Part shown: in pieces, positions 1 through 8,142 of the stretch
How the letters are laid out: each line of letters starts with the position of its first letter
Numbering within the stretch: position 1 is the first letter of the stretch
Translations under genes and position numbers: made by a program
Notes under the pieces: generated by a model
Database searches by the model: none
What the model saw: only the letters and a program-made list of their open reading frames with translations
Told to the model about the DNA's origin: nothing
Source: Cristatella mucedo
Lineage: Eukaryota > Bryozoa > Phylactolaemata > Cristatellidae
Assembly (NCBI GenBank): GCA_009760855.2
Contig: WPIO01000142.1
Coordinates: 1,007,501 to 1,017,719 of the forward strand
Direction of reading: 5' to 3'
DNA: 10,219 nt

Positions 1-428
1 GCCAGCCTCGTTTGTATAGCGGCAGAAGAGCCGGATCGCATGGCTGTCACCGCCGCTTGCGCAGTTGGCACCAATAGAGGAACGTCCAGCGGCAGGCTTC
101 AAACCCGCTCAACTCGTTCGTGAAGCGCTAGCGCCCTTTACTCCTGCGACTATCGCGGCCCAGTGCAGACCCAGTCGGCTGATCCGGCTAAAGCCAGCTC
201 ATGCTGAGAGGAGAGGGCAGCTGGCAGTGAATGGCAGACGCGCGCACGGACAAGCCTCGCTTGCAGGGCGCGACCACGGCCGAGAACGCACCGACAGGCC
301 TCGCTCCCAAGGGCGCGACCCCGCCGATGTTATCGGTAATGTTCCTTCTCTACCGACTTGAGGTTGCTAGGCGACCTGCTAGACGGTCGCCCGACGTTTG
401 CCGCGGCACGGCGGCAGGCCGAAACCAT
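1..428. other. GC-rich stretch without a supported gene
   Basis: This stretch is rich in G, C and CpG. Short open frames occur in several frames on both strands, overlapping each other, and are rich in Arg, Ala and Pro, as expected from composition alone. I see no splice-site pair, recognisable domain or RNA gene in it. It could be the flank of a CpG island or a promoter, but no start site can be pointed to. Confidence 0.5.
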
Positions 429-537
429 GCCGCCGTCCGCCTGCCGCCGCCGCCGCCGCGCCGCCGCCGCACGCGCCGCCGCCGCCGCCCGCAGCGCCGC
501 CGGCCGCTCGCGCCGCCGCCGCCGCCGCACGCCGCCT
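429..537. repeat. Imperfect CCG/GCC trinucleotide repeat
   Basis: The block consists mostly of GCC/CCG triplets, interrupted by CTG, ACG, CAG and CTCG. Translated, it gives poly-Ala, poly-Arg or poly-Pro depending on frame, which explains the overlapping open frames on both strands here. Such blocks are common in CpG islands, 5' untranslated regions and alanine-tract exons. Nothing nearby decides between these. The interruptions suggest an old, relatively stable tract rather than a recent expansion. Confidence 0.85.
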
Positions 538-563
538 GAGCTGGGCCCGCAGGCGCGCGGCCG

Positions 564-593
564 AGCCGTGGCTGGCCTGAGCGAGCCACGGCT
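564..593. repeat. Perfect 10-bp inverted repeat, 10-nt spacer
   Basis: The arm AGCCGTGGCT at 564-573 is exactly complementary to AGCCACGGCT at 584-593, with a 10-nt spacer. It could form a GC-rich hairpin in DNA or RNA. It lies just downstream of the CCG block. It may be chance in such GC-rich DNA, although a 10-bp perfect arm is longer than the other inverted repeats I saw in this part of the window. Confidence 0.7.
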
Positions 594-1285
594 GGATGCG
601 CGTTCGTCACGGCGGAGAGTGTCCAGCGAGGACGTGCCCGGACATGGCGGGACTGGATGGATAATGGCGGGGCAGCAAGCCGCAGGAGAGCGGGTATGGA
701 GGGGGCGAACAGGAGACGCGGCGGCACTTGCAGGAGGCTTCCGCAGAGAGGCCGACGAGGGGAGCGCCTGTCGGCGGGGCCTGCCTCGGAATGCGCCCTA
801 GGCGCCAAGCCTCTGTGTTTCGTCGGCAAGCCGATAGCCTTCCGTGCGCGAGCAGCTTGCCAGCCAGGCAGCGCACTCGAGTCGTTGTCGCAGTTTGCGC
901 GAGAGATGAACACTTGAGTCATGGATCAACATTTAATCGACGCTCTACGGGCGCGTGGTAAATAAGACTCGAGCCGTGGGCATTAGCTCACAGCCTACAG
1001 GCGAGTGTACAGCCATCAAGGCTGGGCTTCCTCTTTAAAAAAAGAAGACGGTCCGCTAGACTTTCGTGCAAATTCATTTCTCACGTACGCGACCACCGCT
1101 GTCAAGTATGCTGTCCTGTCATGTTGATCGCATCTGGCGGTCGTAGCAAAGCTAGCTTGTCGATAGCACGTCGCAGAGCCAGAAAATTTGATATCGCATT
1201 CTGTACCAGTGTTATTATCGCAGCGGTGTCGGACGCGCCGCGATTCCGCAAAGACAATGGGCTAGTACTGGAGTAGATCGGAAAT
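594..1285. other. Non-coding-looking stretch
   Basis: GC content falls from the CpG-rich left part to ordinary composition after about 900. Open frames on both strands overlap and have shadow-like, Arg/Gly/Ala-rich composition. A short A-run occurs near 1037. I see no domain, RNA gene or repeat homology to the rest of the window. Confidence 0.4.
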
Positions 1286-1369
1286 CGAGGAGAGACAGAG
1301 AGACAAGACAGAGACAGAGAACAGAGACAGATTGACCAGAGAGGAGAGAGAGGAGGAATGAGAAGAGAG

Positions 1370-1406
<37 letters not shown>

Positions 1407-1655
1407 CACAGAGAGAGAGAGACAGAGACACGGAGAGACAGAGACACAGAGAGCGAGAGAGAGAGAGGAGTGAGAGAGAGGAGTGGGAGAGAGAGAGAGA
1501 GAGAGAGACCTGGGAGAGAGAGCAGAGACACAGAGAGACAGAGAGCGCTGAGGAGAGAGTGGGAGGAGAGAGAGAGTGGGAGAGAGAGAGCGAGAGAGAG
1601 ACCCTGAGAGAGACAGAGAGCACAGAGGAGTGGGAGGAGAGAGAGACAGAGAGAT
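1286..1655. repeat. Long GA/CAGAGA purine microsatellite
   Basis: About 370 bp are almost entirely purine on the plus strand. The pattern is (GA)n mixed with CAGAGA, CACAGAGA, GTGGGAGAGA and GCGAGAGA variants, so it is a compound, interrupted microsatellite with local higher-order repeats rather than a pure dinucleotide run. The translated frames (Arg-Glu on one strand, Ser-Leu on the other) are by-products of the repeat. Homopurine tracts of this length with mirror symmetry can adopt triplex (H-DNA) structure. In polymorphism terms it should be length-variable. Confidence 0.95.
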
Positions 1656-1705
1656 GAGTCAAGACAAGGCAGTACCCTGACCTGCTCGGTCAAAGCGGGC
1701 AGCTG

Positions 1706-2035
1706 TCAGTCGCTATACTGAGTACGGAAAACCACACCAGAACACTCGCGCGGCCGTGGGTTAGTAGGATTCCTGGTTAGCTGATGATGCGCCGAATCGC
1801 ACAGGCAAGCTTTGCAAAACGCAGCGAACGAGAAGTCATGTTCTTCACGAAGGAGCTCCAGAAGCAGGTTTAGCGTGAGCGAAGGCATCGCCAGAGGCCG
1901 AGACTCGACTCGACCTGCAGTCGGAACCGCCGCCGGTGACAGAATCAGATAGCGATTTCCACGACTCTCACCGCCGGCCCCTAGAGCGTTTCCGGGCCGC
2001 CGCCTGATCGCTGAGCCATTTCGAAACGATCGCAC
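1706..2035 (-). CDS. Unrecognised 109-codon open frame, doubtful
   Basis: A minus-strand frame runs from an ATG at 2035 to a stop at 1706. The first part is Arg/Gly-rich. The central part reads more like a protein, with a leucine-rich stretch followed by acidic residues and several Cys residues (ELLREEHDFSFAAFCKAC). I do not recognise it. There is no supporting promoter, splice site or neighbouring exon. It sits between two low-complexity regions, and GC-rich composition reduces stops by chance. It is kept only because its central composition differs from the Arg/Ala/Pro shadows around it. Confidence 0.12.
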   Translation of the reverse strand: MRSFRNGSAIRRRPGNALGAGGESRGNRYLILSPAAVPTAGRVESRPLAMPSLTLNLLLELLREEHDFSFAAFCKACLCDSAHHQLTRNPTNPRPRECSGVVFRTQYSD

Positions 2036-2149
2036 GAGTTACTGCGCGTCTGAGGAAATGAATATAAGTCTTTCTAATATCTTTTTCTGGCGAGCAAGTA
2101 TGGCGTTGACCCTCATAGCGGCGACAGCGATTTCTGGGGACGGCGGCTA

Positions 2150-3500
2150 GTCTAGGAGGAGTCGGCCTCGAGGTGAAGCAGCAGCACTGCTCGACGCCAG
2201 CCAGCCTCTGGCAAGCGACGCGCTGGCGCTCCCAGCCAGTGAAAGAACGCGGACGATCGTGATTGATTGCTTTTTCTTAATGACAACAAAACGAGGCCTC
2301 TTTCGACTGGGCATGGAAAAAGAAAACATAAAACGACTCGCACGAGCGCTCGCTCGAGGCTCAGCAGCGGCAGCAGCACTGGATACGCCGCCGCGCAGCC
2401 TCGCGGCAACACACGCCGCCGGCGGGCGGAACGCTCCGAAAAAGACGCGCCCGCGGCCACCCTAGGCGAAGTTGCTGCATCGCCGACGACGTCGGCGGCG
2501 CCGCCCGTCCAGCGCGCGCCTGGGACGCCGGGCTGGTCCGACGGACCTGGCCCGTCACCAGCCGCGCCCTGGACGCCACCGACGCGAAGAGGCCTGGCTG
2601 CTGGCGTGCAGACAGTGGCCGGCGGACGTTGAGCGCCTCCGCTTATTTATGTTCCGCCGTTTCCGCCCGCCGCCCGCGGAGGCTCTGCGTTGCGCTCGGT
2701 CGAGCGGTGGCCTCACCGGTCGACTACTGGCTGGCGTCGCGCCGCCGCGGTCGGTGACCGACTCCGCCGGCAGACCGTCGGCTGGGGACGTGCGGGACCA
2801 CCAGACCGGAAGCGTCGGTCGGCGCGGTGCTGGACAAATCCCACCTCCCGCTTGGCGACTCAAGAGCCAGGTCGCGGTGCGGCCGCGACGATCGTGGAAT
2901 GCGTGCCAGTCGATCTGGCACTGGTGGTTAATCACGTGGCCAACTAAGTCTTTCCTTGCGTGCGGCGCCTGTCGGCGGCTGATCGCCGTCGCCGGCCGGT
3001 GCGACCGGCGATCAGGTGCAGCACCCATCGGCCGCGTGTCCGCATTAGGCGCGTGGGTGGCTGGCGTCCACAGAATGCGAATCGCAAGACTGGAACGGCA
3101 GTCGGCGACCCGTGAAGATCTGGAAGTTACCGGTGATCGCAAACTGCTCTTCGGGCCGGGCACAGCGCCTGACCCGTCGAGGTCGGGAGCGGTGGAGCCA
3201 GCGAATCGCGGCCGCCGCACCTCCCCTCGCCATTGTATAGCCACAGGCCAGGCAAAGCTCCATCGAAGGCCCGGGTTACCAATCCTCATCCGTCGGCGTA
3301 GCGGGCACTCCAACTCAAGCGCTCGCTAATCGCTTCGCCGTCTAGATCAGACGCCGCAAAGCCACACCGGGAAATGCCCATTTCCGGCCGCAGTGACGCG
3401 GTGCCGTAAGACCAAGCGCCGCGCGACGCCGAGTCGAGTGTCCCGCGTCGGTACCGAGCTTGTCGGTCAGTATGGTCTGGCCGAGAGATCCGCAGCCCAT
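2150..3500. other. CpG-rich block, island-like, no confident gene
   Basis: This 1.3-kb block is dense in CpG, with GCGGCCGC-like and GCCGCC strings. It carries long overlapping open frames on both strands, including about 285 codons on plus and 252 on minus over the same DNA. Both products are Arg-, Ala-, Pro- and Gly-rich with no domain I know, which is the expected result of stop-poor GC-rich sequence. CpG density here contrasts with the AT-richer DNA after 3900. It may be an unmethylated island or simply a different isochore-like segment. A CACGTG E-box core lies near 2933, which alone means little. Confidence 0.45.
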
Positions 3501-3876
3501 GGCGCAGCCTCATTTTCAACCCCGAAAGAGCCTCGAGGACGGCAGCGATAAGGTTACCAGCCATGCTGCTCAGTCCAGCGGAGGTTGGGTGATTAGCGGG
3601 CGCTTTTCGCGATCTGGGGCCCCGAGGCACGCTGGGTCTGATTCCGGCGGTGGGCAATTTTTCGTCGCCGCTGCAGCGGTGGTGATAGCCATGTTAATGC
3701 TCTCCGCGTTAAACCAAAGTGCTGTTAAATCAGCTAGAATTAACTTATTTTTATTTGCAGACTTCCGACCAGACTACCACACTTCTCCAAGCAGGTCAGC
3801 CTCGCTGGTTTACCAGTGAGTAACGCCCTGACCAAGGTCTGGCCGAGGTAGAGGGCTCGAGCTCCTGCGGCATTCG
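3501..3876. other. Transition zone with weak splice-like signals
   Basis: GC content drops through this stretch. A pyrimidine-rich run ending in TTTGCAG (up to 3760) resembles a 3' splice acceptor, and CCA/GTGAGT at 3809-3817 resembles a donor, leaving about 51 bp between them. No recognisable peptide lies between. The 12-mer GGTCTGGCCGAG occurs twice in the neighbourhood (near 3473 and near 3837), and its core resembles the A-box of Leu/Ser tRNAs. None of this is enough to call a gene. Confidence 0.25.
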
Positions 3877-3930
3877 AAGCGTCTGAATAGAGATTAAGTT
3901 CTCCTAGGGCGCGATATAAATGAATATTTA
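3877..3930 (+). mobile_element. Detached LINE-type 3' tail (truncated LINE or SINE end)
   Basis: The segment begins AAGCG, then contains GATTAAGTTCTC followed by a GGGCGC element and an AT-rich run. The LINE end at about 8071-8115 has the same order: AAGCG, GATTAAGTTCTC, GGGCGC, AT-rich. The 12-mer is identical in both. Homology starts abruptly at about 3877, so this is either a very short 5'-truncated copy of a related LINE or the LINE-derived tail of a SINE. Just upstream are a weak A-box-like TGGCCGAG (about 3840) and a B-box-like ATTCGAAGC (3872), closer together than in a tRNA. They make the SINE reading possible but not established. Confidence 0.5.
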
Positions 3931-4500
3931 TTTTTCCAGTCAAAAATGAAGATTGCTCGTGGCGAAAAACTTGACAAGTAAATTTTTCTGTCATAGCCGT
4001 AACGAATGTCGCATTAGCACCACTTCATACTTCGTGCGTACCGGCACTGAATCGAGCACCGACTTCAAGATATCGCTTAGCCTTAGGTTTCTTAATTTCT
4101 GGTTCCAGTTTTATACTTTTACCGCTGCTGTTAACTTCCACTTTAACGCACACACTTCTCGGGGCTCGAAGATAATTATATAATTATAATAATAATAGGT
4201 CCTTTACGTGGCACCTCGACAAAAGTAGCGCAAAGGACTAAAGGTAGCCGACAAATTCGTGCAATACTAGCAACCAAGAATGCGTAATGCGACAAAAGCG
4301 GGCAACCGCAACATAATCTTGCTGGCGATTCAGTTGATTTTACCGTAGTTTGTTGTCTTCCAAATCGATTACATTACTATTATGCCAAAGGAATTAACGC
4401 TGCATTGCTACTGCGGTGTTAGCACAATAAGTACGCAACACTTTCTATGGATTGCGATGTGCAAACCTTTAATCCGGCAGGCTTCATGTGTCGATTTTGA
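3931..4500. other. AT-richer stretch without a supported gene
   Basis: There is no convincing coding frame or RNA gene here. An AT-only run with TAATAA units lies at about 4170-4198; it could be a simple repeat or the tail of another retroelement. Right after it GTCCTTT and AAAGGAC form a short inverted pair with a roughly 30-nt spacer. Some strings near 4380-4440 faintly resemble the minus-strand tandem repeat that begins to the right, so the array may reach further left than annotated. Confidence 0.4.
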
Positions 4501-5690
4501 GACAGCTAGTCAGAATGCCCATTCAGTCTTTCCGGAGCTTGAAGTGTTGGTTGGATGCTCGTTTCATCTTGGACCCAAATCTTTGAAAAGGGTTCCTGAG
4601 GGTTCAAGATTTCAATTTTGCAACAACGGTCAGGTGTAAGAAAAATCAGCGCACGTCCAAATATTCTTAGCGCTGCTGGGAGCTTGTTCGTGGAGTGACG
4701 TCTGCTGCTTTCAACAATTGGTTGATGACTGCCCTTATCGGCACCGTTGATCGTAACTACTAGGAAGACATTTTCAGAGAGCCAAGAGAACGACGCAAAC
4801 TTGTACACTGCAACTACGGAATTTCTGTAAGGTCCCACAAATAAGCGATAGGCTGCCACAGTTTCCACACTAAACGTCAGAATACTGCAGTTTTACTAAA
4901 TTATACAGAATGATGGATGTTAAGCAGATTTACCTTGCCAAATTTCAAGCAATTGTGCTCAGTATTCTCGTGCTACTGGCCTCAAATGGCCCGGGCTAGC
5001 CAAATCCACACTTTTGAACTTCAATACACCTGCCATTTCACAAAAGTTTTGCAATGCTACGGTTTCGACTCCAAATTATAGGGAACAGCATCCAAGGCTT
5101 TACTCAAATTAAAATTCACGGGATTCCTATTTCGTGTTCTCAGGCTATGGCTTCAATGGTTTCATTCAAATGCAGCCCTATGAATAAACTGCGATACAGT
5201 TGGCATTTTAACAGTTTTTGTGCAACTGCGGTTTTGATTGAAAATAACAGCAGGCGATGGTCCAGTTTAACCAAACAAACGGCGTAACAGGTTAAGTGAT
5301 GTCAGGTTACGGGGCCTCCTGTGTCCGGAGCCAGCCAGCCTCCCTACATTCCACTGCCATATCCATTAGGTGCCGCACAACTGGGTGATTCCACTGTATT
5401 GTGGCAACTGTGGCACCGGGGTTAAGCCCACCTCGTGCGGACTGTGACTGCATAGGGGCGTTTTACCGCCATGGTCTCAAACGGCTCGACAGCAGTTTTC
5501 CCTTAAATATTCAAACTGCGATGCTGTGCTGCTGCCATTTCTTGCAATAGGTGGTGCAAAATCAGGTTTCTGACCTTATTATAGAACAAAATGTTTCGGG
5601 TTTACCCTACCCAATGTCATGGAATTGATGGCGATTTCTAATGCTCTGGCCTTCCAACGGTCCATCAAAGCGCCATAAATTAATGCACCG
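4500..5690 (-). repeat. Diverged ~165-bp tandem repeat array, minus orientation
   Basis: Read on the minus strand, a landmark like ATAATTT-GAAATC-AAAACCGCAG recurs. On the plus strand its complements lie at 4742-4755 (CACCGTTGATCGTA), 4885-4898 (CTGCAGTTTTACTA), 5057-5070 (CTACGGTTTCGACT), 5226-5239 (CTGCGGTTTTGATT) and 5561-5573 (ATCAGGTTTCTGA). Spacings are about 143, 172, 169 and 335 (two units). Between landmarks, minus-strand strings such as AAATGGCAG, GAAGCCATAGCNTGAGAAC and GGNTGNTGTTCCCTATAATTT match the plus-strand array at 8.15-9.6 kb. Units are very diverged, so the family is old. The unit at about 5290-5460 is GC-richer than the others. The left limit is uncertain. Confidence 0.7.
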
Positions 5691-5692
5691 CA

Positions 5693-5901
5693 TAAGCTCA
5701 ATCGCATACAAATTGTTGCGACCCCGGAACACCATTTTCCGTAATTGGCAATAAAAAACCGCAGTTTCACGGTGCCTACTGATAGAATAGTAGCAATATC
5801 GCAGTTCGCAGAGTGGCCGCCATTGCACGAGAGCCGGCATTGGCTATAGCATGCAATTTGTTGGTAAACCCGGAACACTGTTTGCTGCAACATGAAATAT
5901 T
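5693..5901 (+). repeat. Same tandem repeat, plus orientation, cut by the LINE
   Basis: From about 5693 the same repeat runs in the opposite direction. CCCCGGAACACCATTTTCC at 5713-5731 and AACCCGGAACACTG at 5868-5881 are copies of the same unit part. The landmark AAAAAACCGCAGTTT lies at 5753-5767, and GGCTATAGCATG near 5850 matches the AGCCATAGCATGAG element of later units. The last unit stops at the 7-bp direct repeat AAATATT (5895-5901), where the LINE begins; its continuation is found after the LINE at 8150. Confidence 0.65.
5895..5901. repeat. Left copy of candidate target-site duplication
   Basis: AAATATT here is repeated exactly at 8143-8149, on the two sides of the LINE. The flanking repeat unit continues from one copy to the other, as expected when a retroelement inserts and duplicates its target. 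Seven AT-only bases could coincide by chance, but both copies fall exactly where the unit is interrupted. Confidence 0.6.
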
Positions 5902-7874
5902 TACTACAGACATTAAACTAGCCAAGTCTACTAAACGAAAGCTTGAAAAGGCATACAAAAGATCCGACCTAACTGTCCATCGACAAGCATATGAAGACCG
6001 TGTGTAGTGTAGGTCGTACCAATCGGATCCTAGCAAAGGCCAAGTCTAGTTTATAGAAACATTATTGTTGAATCAGTTGAGATGCACAATCCAAAAATGC
6101 TGATGTCGACAATAAACCATCTCCTCAACCGTTCCTTTGCGGCGGCCTTTACCTGATGATCCTGTGATGATCTAGCCGATCAAGCCGATTCTTTGTGCAG
6201 AAGATAGACAAGATCAGGGAATCCATCCCCGCGATGACAACCTTCCCACTAGAATGCTGTTCCTTCGGTGGCTGCGCCTGACTGTCTGCATTTTTAAAGC
6301 AGGTCACCAGCGATCTAGTCCTAAAGCTCGCATCTCAATCAAAGAAGACATACCAAGTCCCTTTGGACGCCTTTTTCCGTCCTACTGTCCGCCCTACGTT
6401 GCCATTGATCTGCTGCTGCCATGACATAACTAAGAATCATTATTAGGTCATTACCTCAGTCATGTCCCACACCTTTCAAAAAAGCTGTAGTCAGCCACTT
6501 CCAGAAAGCTACACTAACCAGGGAACTTAAGCGAACACCGCCAAGTCTCCCTGTCACCATCCTATCACAGACACTTGAACGGGTCGTGGCAGACCAGCTT
6601 GACTCATACAATCGACCCTCAACCCCTTGCTAGTAGTTTCAGTCTAGCTTTGAGAGGCTAATCACTCCACAGAGTCAGCTTCTTCGGGTACTACAACGCC
6701 TACTGAATGCCGACATGGGTACGTGGTCTCTGCTTGTTTTGCTTGAGCTTTCGGCAGGCTTTTGATACCATCGATCACAAAGTTCTTCTAGAGCGCCTCT
6801 CATCTCGCCTGGGCATCACTGGCACTGCTCTGCACGTGGTTCAGGTCCTATCTCAGTGGCAGACTCCAGAGTGTTGACTGTGATGTGACCAAGAATATCT
6901 GAAGTACGTCTCTGAAAATATGGCGTACTCAGGGCTCCGTGGCTAGGGTCCGGTCCTTTTCACGGTTTATACTCCTTCTCCCTCTCGCTGAGTGTATTGC
7001 CAAGCACAATCTAGGCTTTTTTTCATTCATTCACTTCTATGTACGGATGACACTCAGTTTGTAGCCTTTCGGTTGATCCCTCGCACCTTTGAAGCACACT
7101 CAATTCTCTCAACTCCTTCTGCGATGCTTGAGACATCCGATTCATGGATGGCAAATTTTTCTAAAACTCACGATGTAAAACTAGCTTACTAGTTTGGGCA
7201 AACTAGTTGTTTATTCATAAAATTGGAAAGGCTGCTCTCAAAATTTGGCTCGCAGCATATTCTGTTGCATCAGCTGAAATCTAGTGCATGCCAAGCACCT
7301 TCTCGTGACGACCACATCAGCTCCACATCAAATCAGCCATTTTTAGCTTCATAACATTGCCTAAATTATGCGCTTGTTTAGATAAGGATACCACGTCCAA
7401 GTTGTCCATGCATTCGTGACATCCCGTCTCGACGTCCTGCAGCTCACTGCGCTTTACCGGGCCTACCAGCATGTGCGATCAGGCGATTGCAGCTGTTGCA
7501 AAACTCTGCAGCTAGCTTTGTCTGTCGTGAGTGTCGCAGCGTTGAGCTACTGCCACTTCTCGCCGACCCGGCACTGGCTACCAGTGCGCAAACGGATTGA
7601 CTTTCAAGGTTTTGGTCCGCTCACTTTAGGTCTCTTCATTCTACTGGCTCCCAGCCTATCGTTCAGATATACTCACCACCCTCAGGCCAAGCATCGTAGC
7701 CACCCGCTGTCTCGGAATCCAACAGTCTGGAAATACCTCGTACAAAACCCGTCTATCCTTTGGAGCACCGTGCATTTAGCTCGTATTCTCCCACAGCCGG
7801 AACTCCTCCCGACCTGCAGTCAGAACAGCGACCTGACCACATTTACAAAGGAACTTAAATGCACACCTATTTAG
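5902..7874 (+). pseudogene. Degraded LINE ORF2 (reverse transcriptase part)
   Basis: Fragments in all three plus frames align in order with CR1/L2 ORF2. The basic linker KRKLEKAYKRSDLTVHRQAY lies at about 5938-5997. KIDKIRESIP (6201-6230) matches the region before the RT. QTLERVVADQLDSYN (6571-6615) is from the RT fingers. TWSLLVLLELSAGF (6721-6762) and, one frame later, DTIDHKVLLERLSSRLGITG (6764-6823) are the first catalytic-Asp region. WFRSYLSGRLQSVDC (6837-6881) is in a third frame. A QGSV motif is at 6930-6941 and PLAECIAKHNLGFF ends near 7022. The catalytic FYADD box reads CTDDTQ (7040-7057). WMANFSK is at about 7146. VVHAFVTSRLD (7401-7433), RLQLLQNSAA (7484-7513), HWLPVRKRIDFQ (7572-7607) and the end FTKELKCTPI with stop (7842-7874) form the C-terminal part. 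It cannot make an active enzyme. Confidence 0.9.
7416..7874 (+). pseudogene. Longest intact stretch: LINE ORF2 C-terminus
   Basis: This is a 152-codon uninterrupted frame, the longest left in the element. It begins inside the VTSRLD motif, shows HWLPVRKRIDFQ at about residues 53-64 and ends FTKELKCTPI followed by the original stop. Between these, parts of the sequence no longer match the family in this frame (for example the RLQLLQNSAA motif is in a neighbouring frame at 7484-7513), so even this stretch carries compensating shifts. It would be easy to misannotate as a small host gene; it is a transposon remnant. Confidence 0.85.
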
Positions 7875-8069
7875 GGACATGCAGTGGTCCCTGTGATTCG
7901 TCCTCTGATGGTGCTGTATGCGTGCTGACCTGTGGCATTCTGCCACTAACCGCATTTGCATGCTGACCCTGGTGCTAGTCCCCCTAACCATGATTATTCA
8001 TTTTGTTTTTGTCCAGCATGCTTTTACTTACTATTCTCGTTGTGCCTATCACTAGGTTGCAGCAAATGT
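7875..8069 (+). other. LINE 3' untranslated region
   Basis: The 195 bases between the ORF2 stop and the terminal hairpin hold no further coding motif. A pyrimidine-rich part (about 8000-8050) precedes the hairpin. Length and position fit the short 3' UTRs of the CR1/L2 group. Confidence 0.6.
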
Positions 8070-8110
8070 AAAGCGCCTAGAAACGAGATTAAGTTCTCTG
8101 AGGGCGCTTT
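8070..8110 (+). promoter_or_regulatory. LINE 3'-terminal hairpin
   Basis: AAAGCGCC at 8070-8077 is exactly complementary to GGCGCTTT at 8103-8110, giving an 8-bp stem with a 25-nt loop that includes GATTAAGTTCTC. In L2/CR1-type elements a 3'-terminal stem-loop like this is what the element's reverse transcriptase recognises on its RNA. It is followed by a short AT-rich segment and (ATT)n, the expected end. The same loop string occurs in the detached tail near 3900. Confidence 0.75.
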
Positions 8111-8122
8111 TATCAAGTGCAA

Positions 8123-8142
8123 TATTATTATTATTATAATGT
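8123..8142 (+). repeat. (ATT)n tail of the LINE
   Basis: Short ATT repeats followed by ATAATGT end the element, directly before the right target-site copy. CR1/L2 elements typically end in short microsatellite-like repeats instead of poly(A). Confidence 0.75.

Larger units (their letters stand above)
5902..8142 (+). mobile_element. 5'-truncated CR1/L2-type LINE relic
   Basis: This is a non-LTR retrotransposon copy of about 2.24 kb lacking the 5' UTR, ORF1 and endonuclease. The order of surviving parts is standard for the CR1/L2 group: a basic linker before the RT, RT motifs with a degraded catalytic box, the thumb/C-terminal region with the HWLP motif, a stop codon, a short 3' UTR, a terminal hairpin and an (ATT)n tail. 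The element is dead: stops and frameshifts occur throughout. It is flanked by AAATATT on both sides and interrupts one unit of a tandem repeat, which fixes both ends to within a few bases. Clade assignment between CR1 and L2 rests on motifs only and needs a phylogeny. Confidence 0.9.

Noticed and set aside
350-922. 190-codon minus frame through the CCG block
   Set aside because: Poly-Arg/Gly from the trinucleotide repeat; overlapping frames on both strands show the same.
1102-1693. Ser/Leu-rich minus frames and Arg/Glu-rich plus frames
   Set aside because: They are translations of the GA microsatellite and its flanks, not proteins.
2555-3313. Minus-strand frame of 252 codons
   Set aside because: Same reasoning: composition artefact, no recognisable motif, no splice or promoter support.
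2472-3329. Long plus-strand frame of 285 codons
   Set aside because: It is Arg/Ala/Pro-rich with no domain, lies in stop-poor CpG-rich DNA and is overlapped by an equally long minus-strand frame of the same character.
3744-3817. Tiny exon between an acceptor-like TTTGCAG and a donor-like GTGAGT
   Set aside because: Only about 51 bp with no recognisable peptide; signals this short are expected by chance in 10 kb.
3837-3880. tRNA gene suggested by TGGCCGAG and ATTCGAAGC
   Set aside because: The boxes are too close together, the B-box has a mismatch and no acceptor stem or cloverleaf can be drawn. At most it is a decayed SINE head.
4170-4198. AT run with TAATAA as the tail of another LINE
   Set aside because: No terminal hairpin or GATTAAGTTCTC string precedes it, so a simple repeat is the safer description.
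4506-4868. 120-codon minus-strand frame
   Set aside because: It lies across two diverged units of the tandem repeat, other units have stops, and the peptide matches no family I know.
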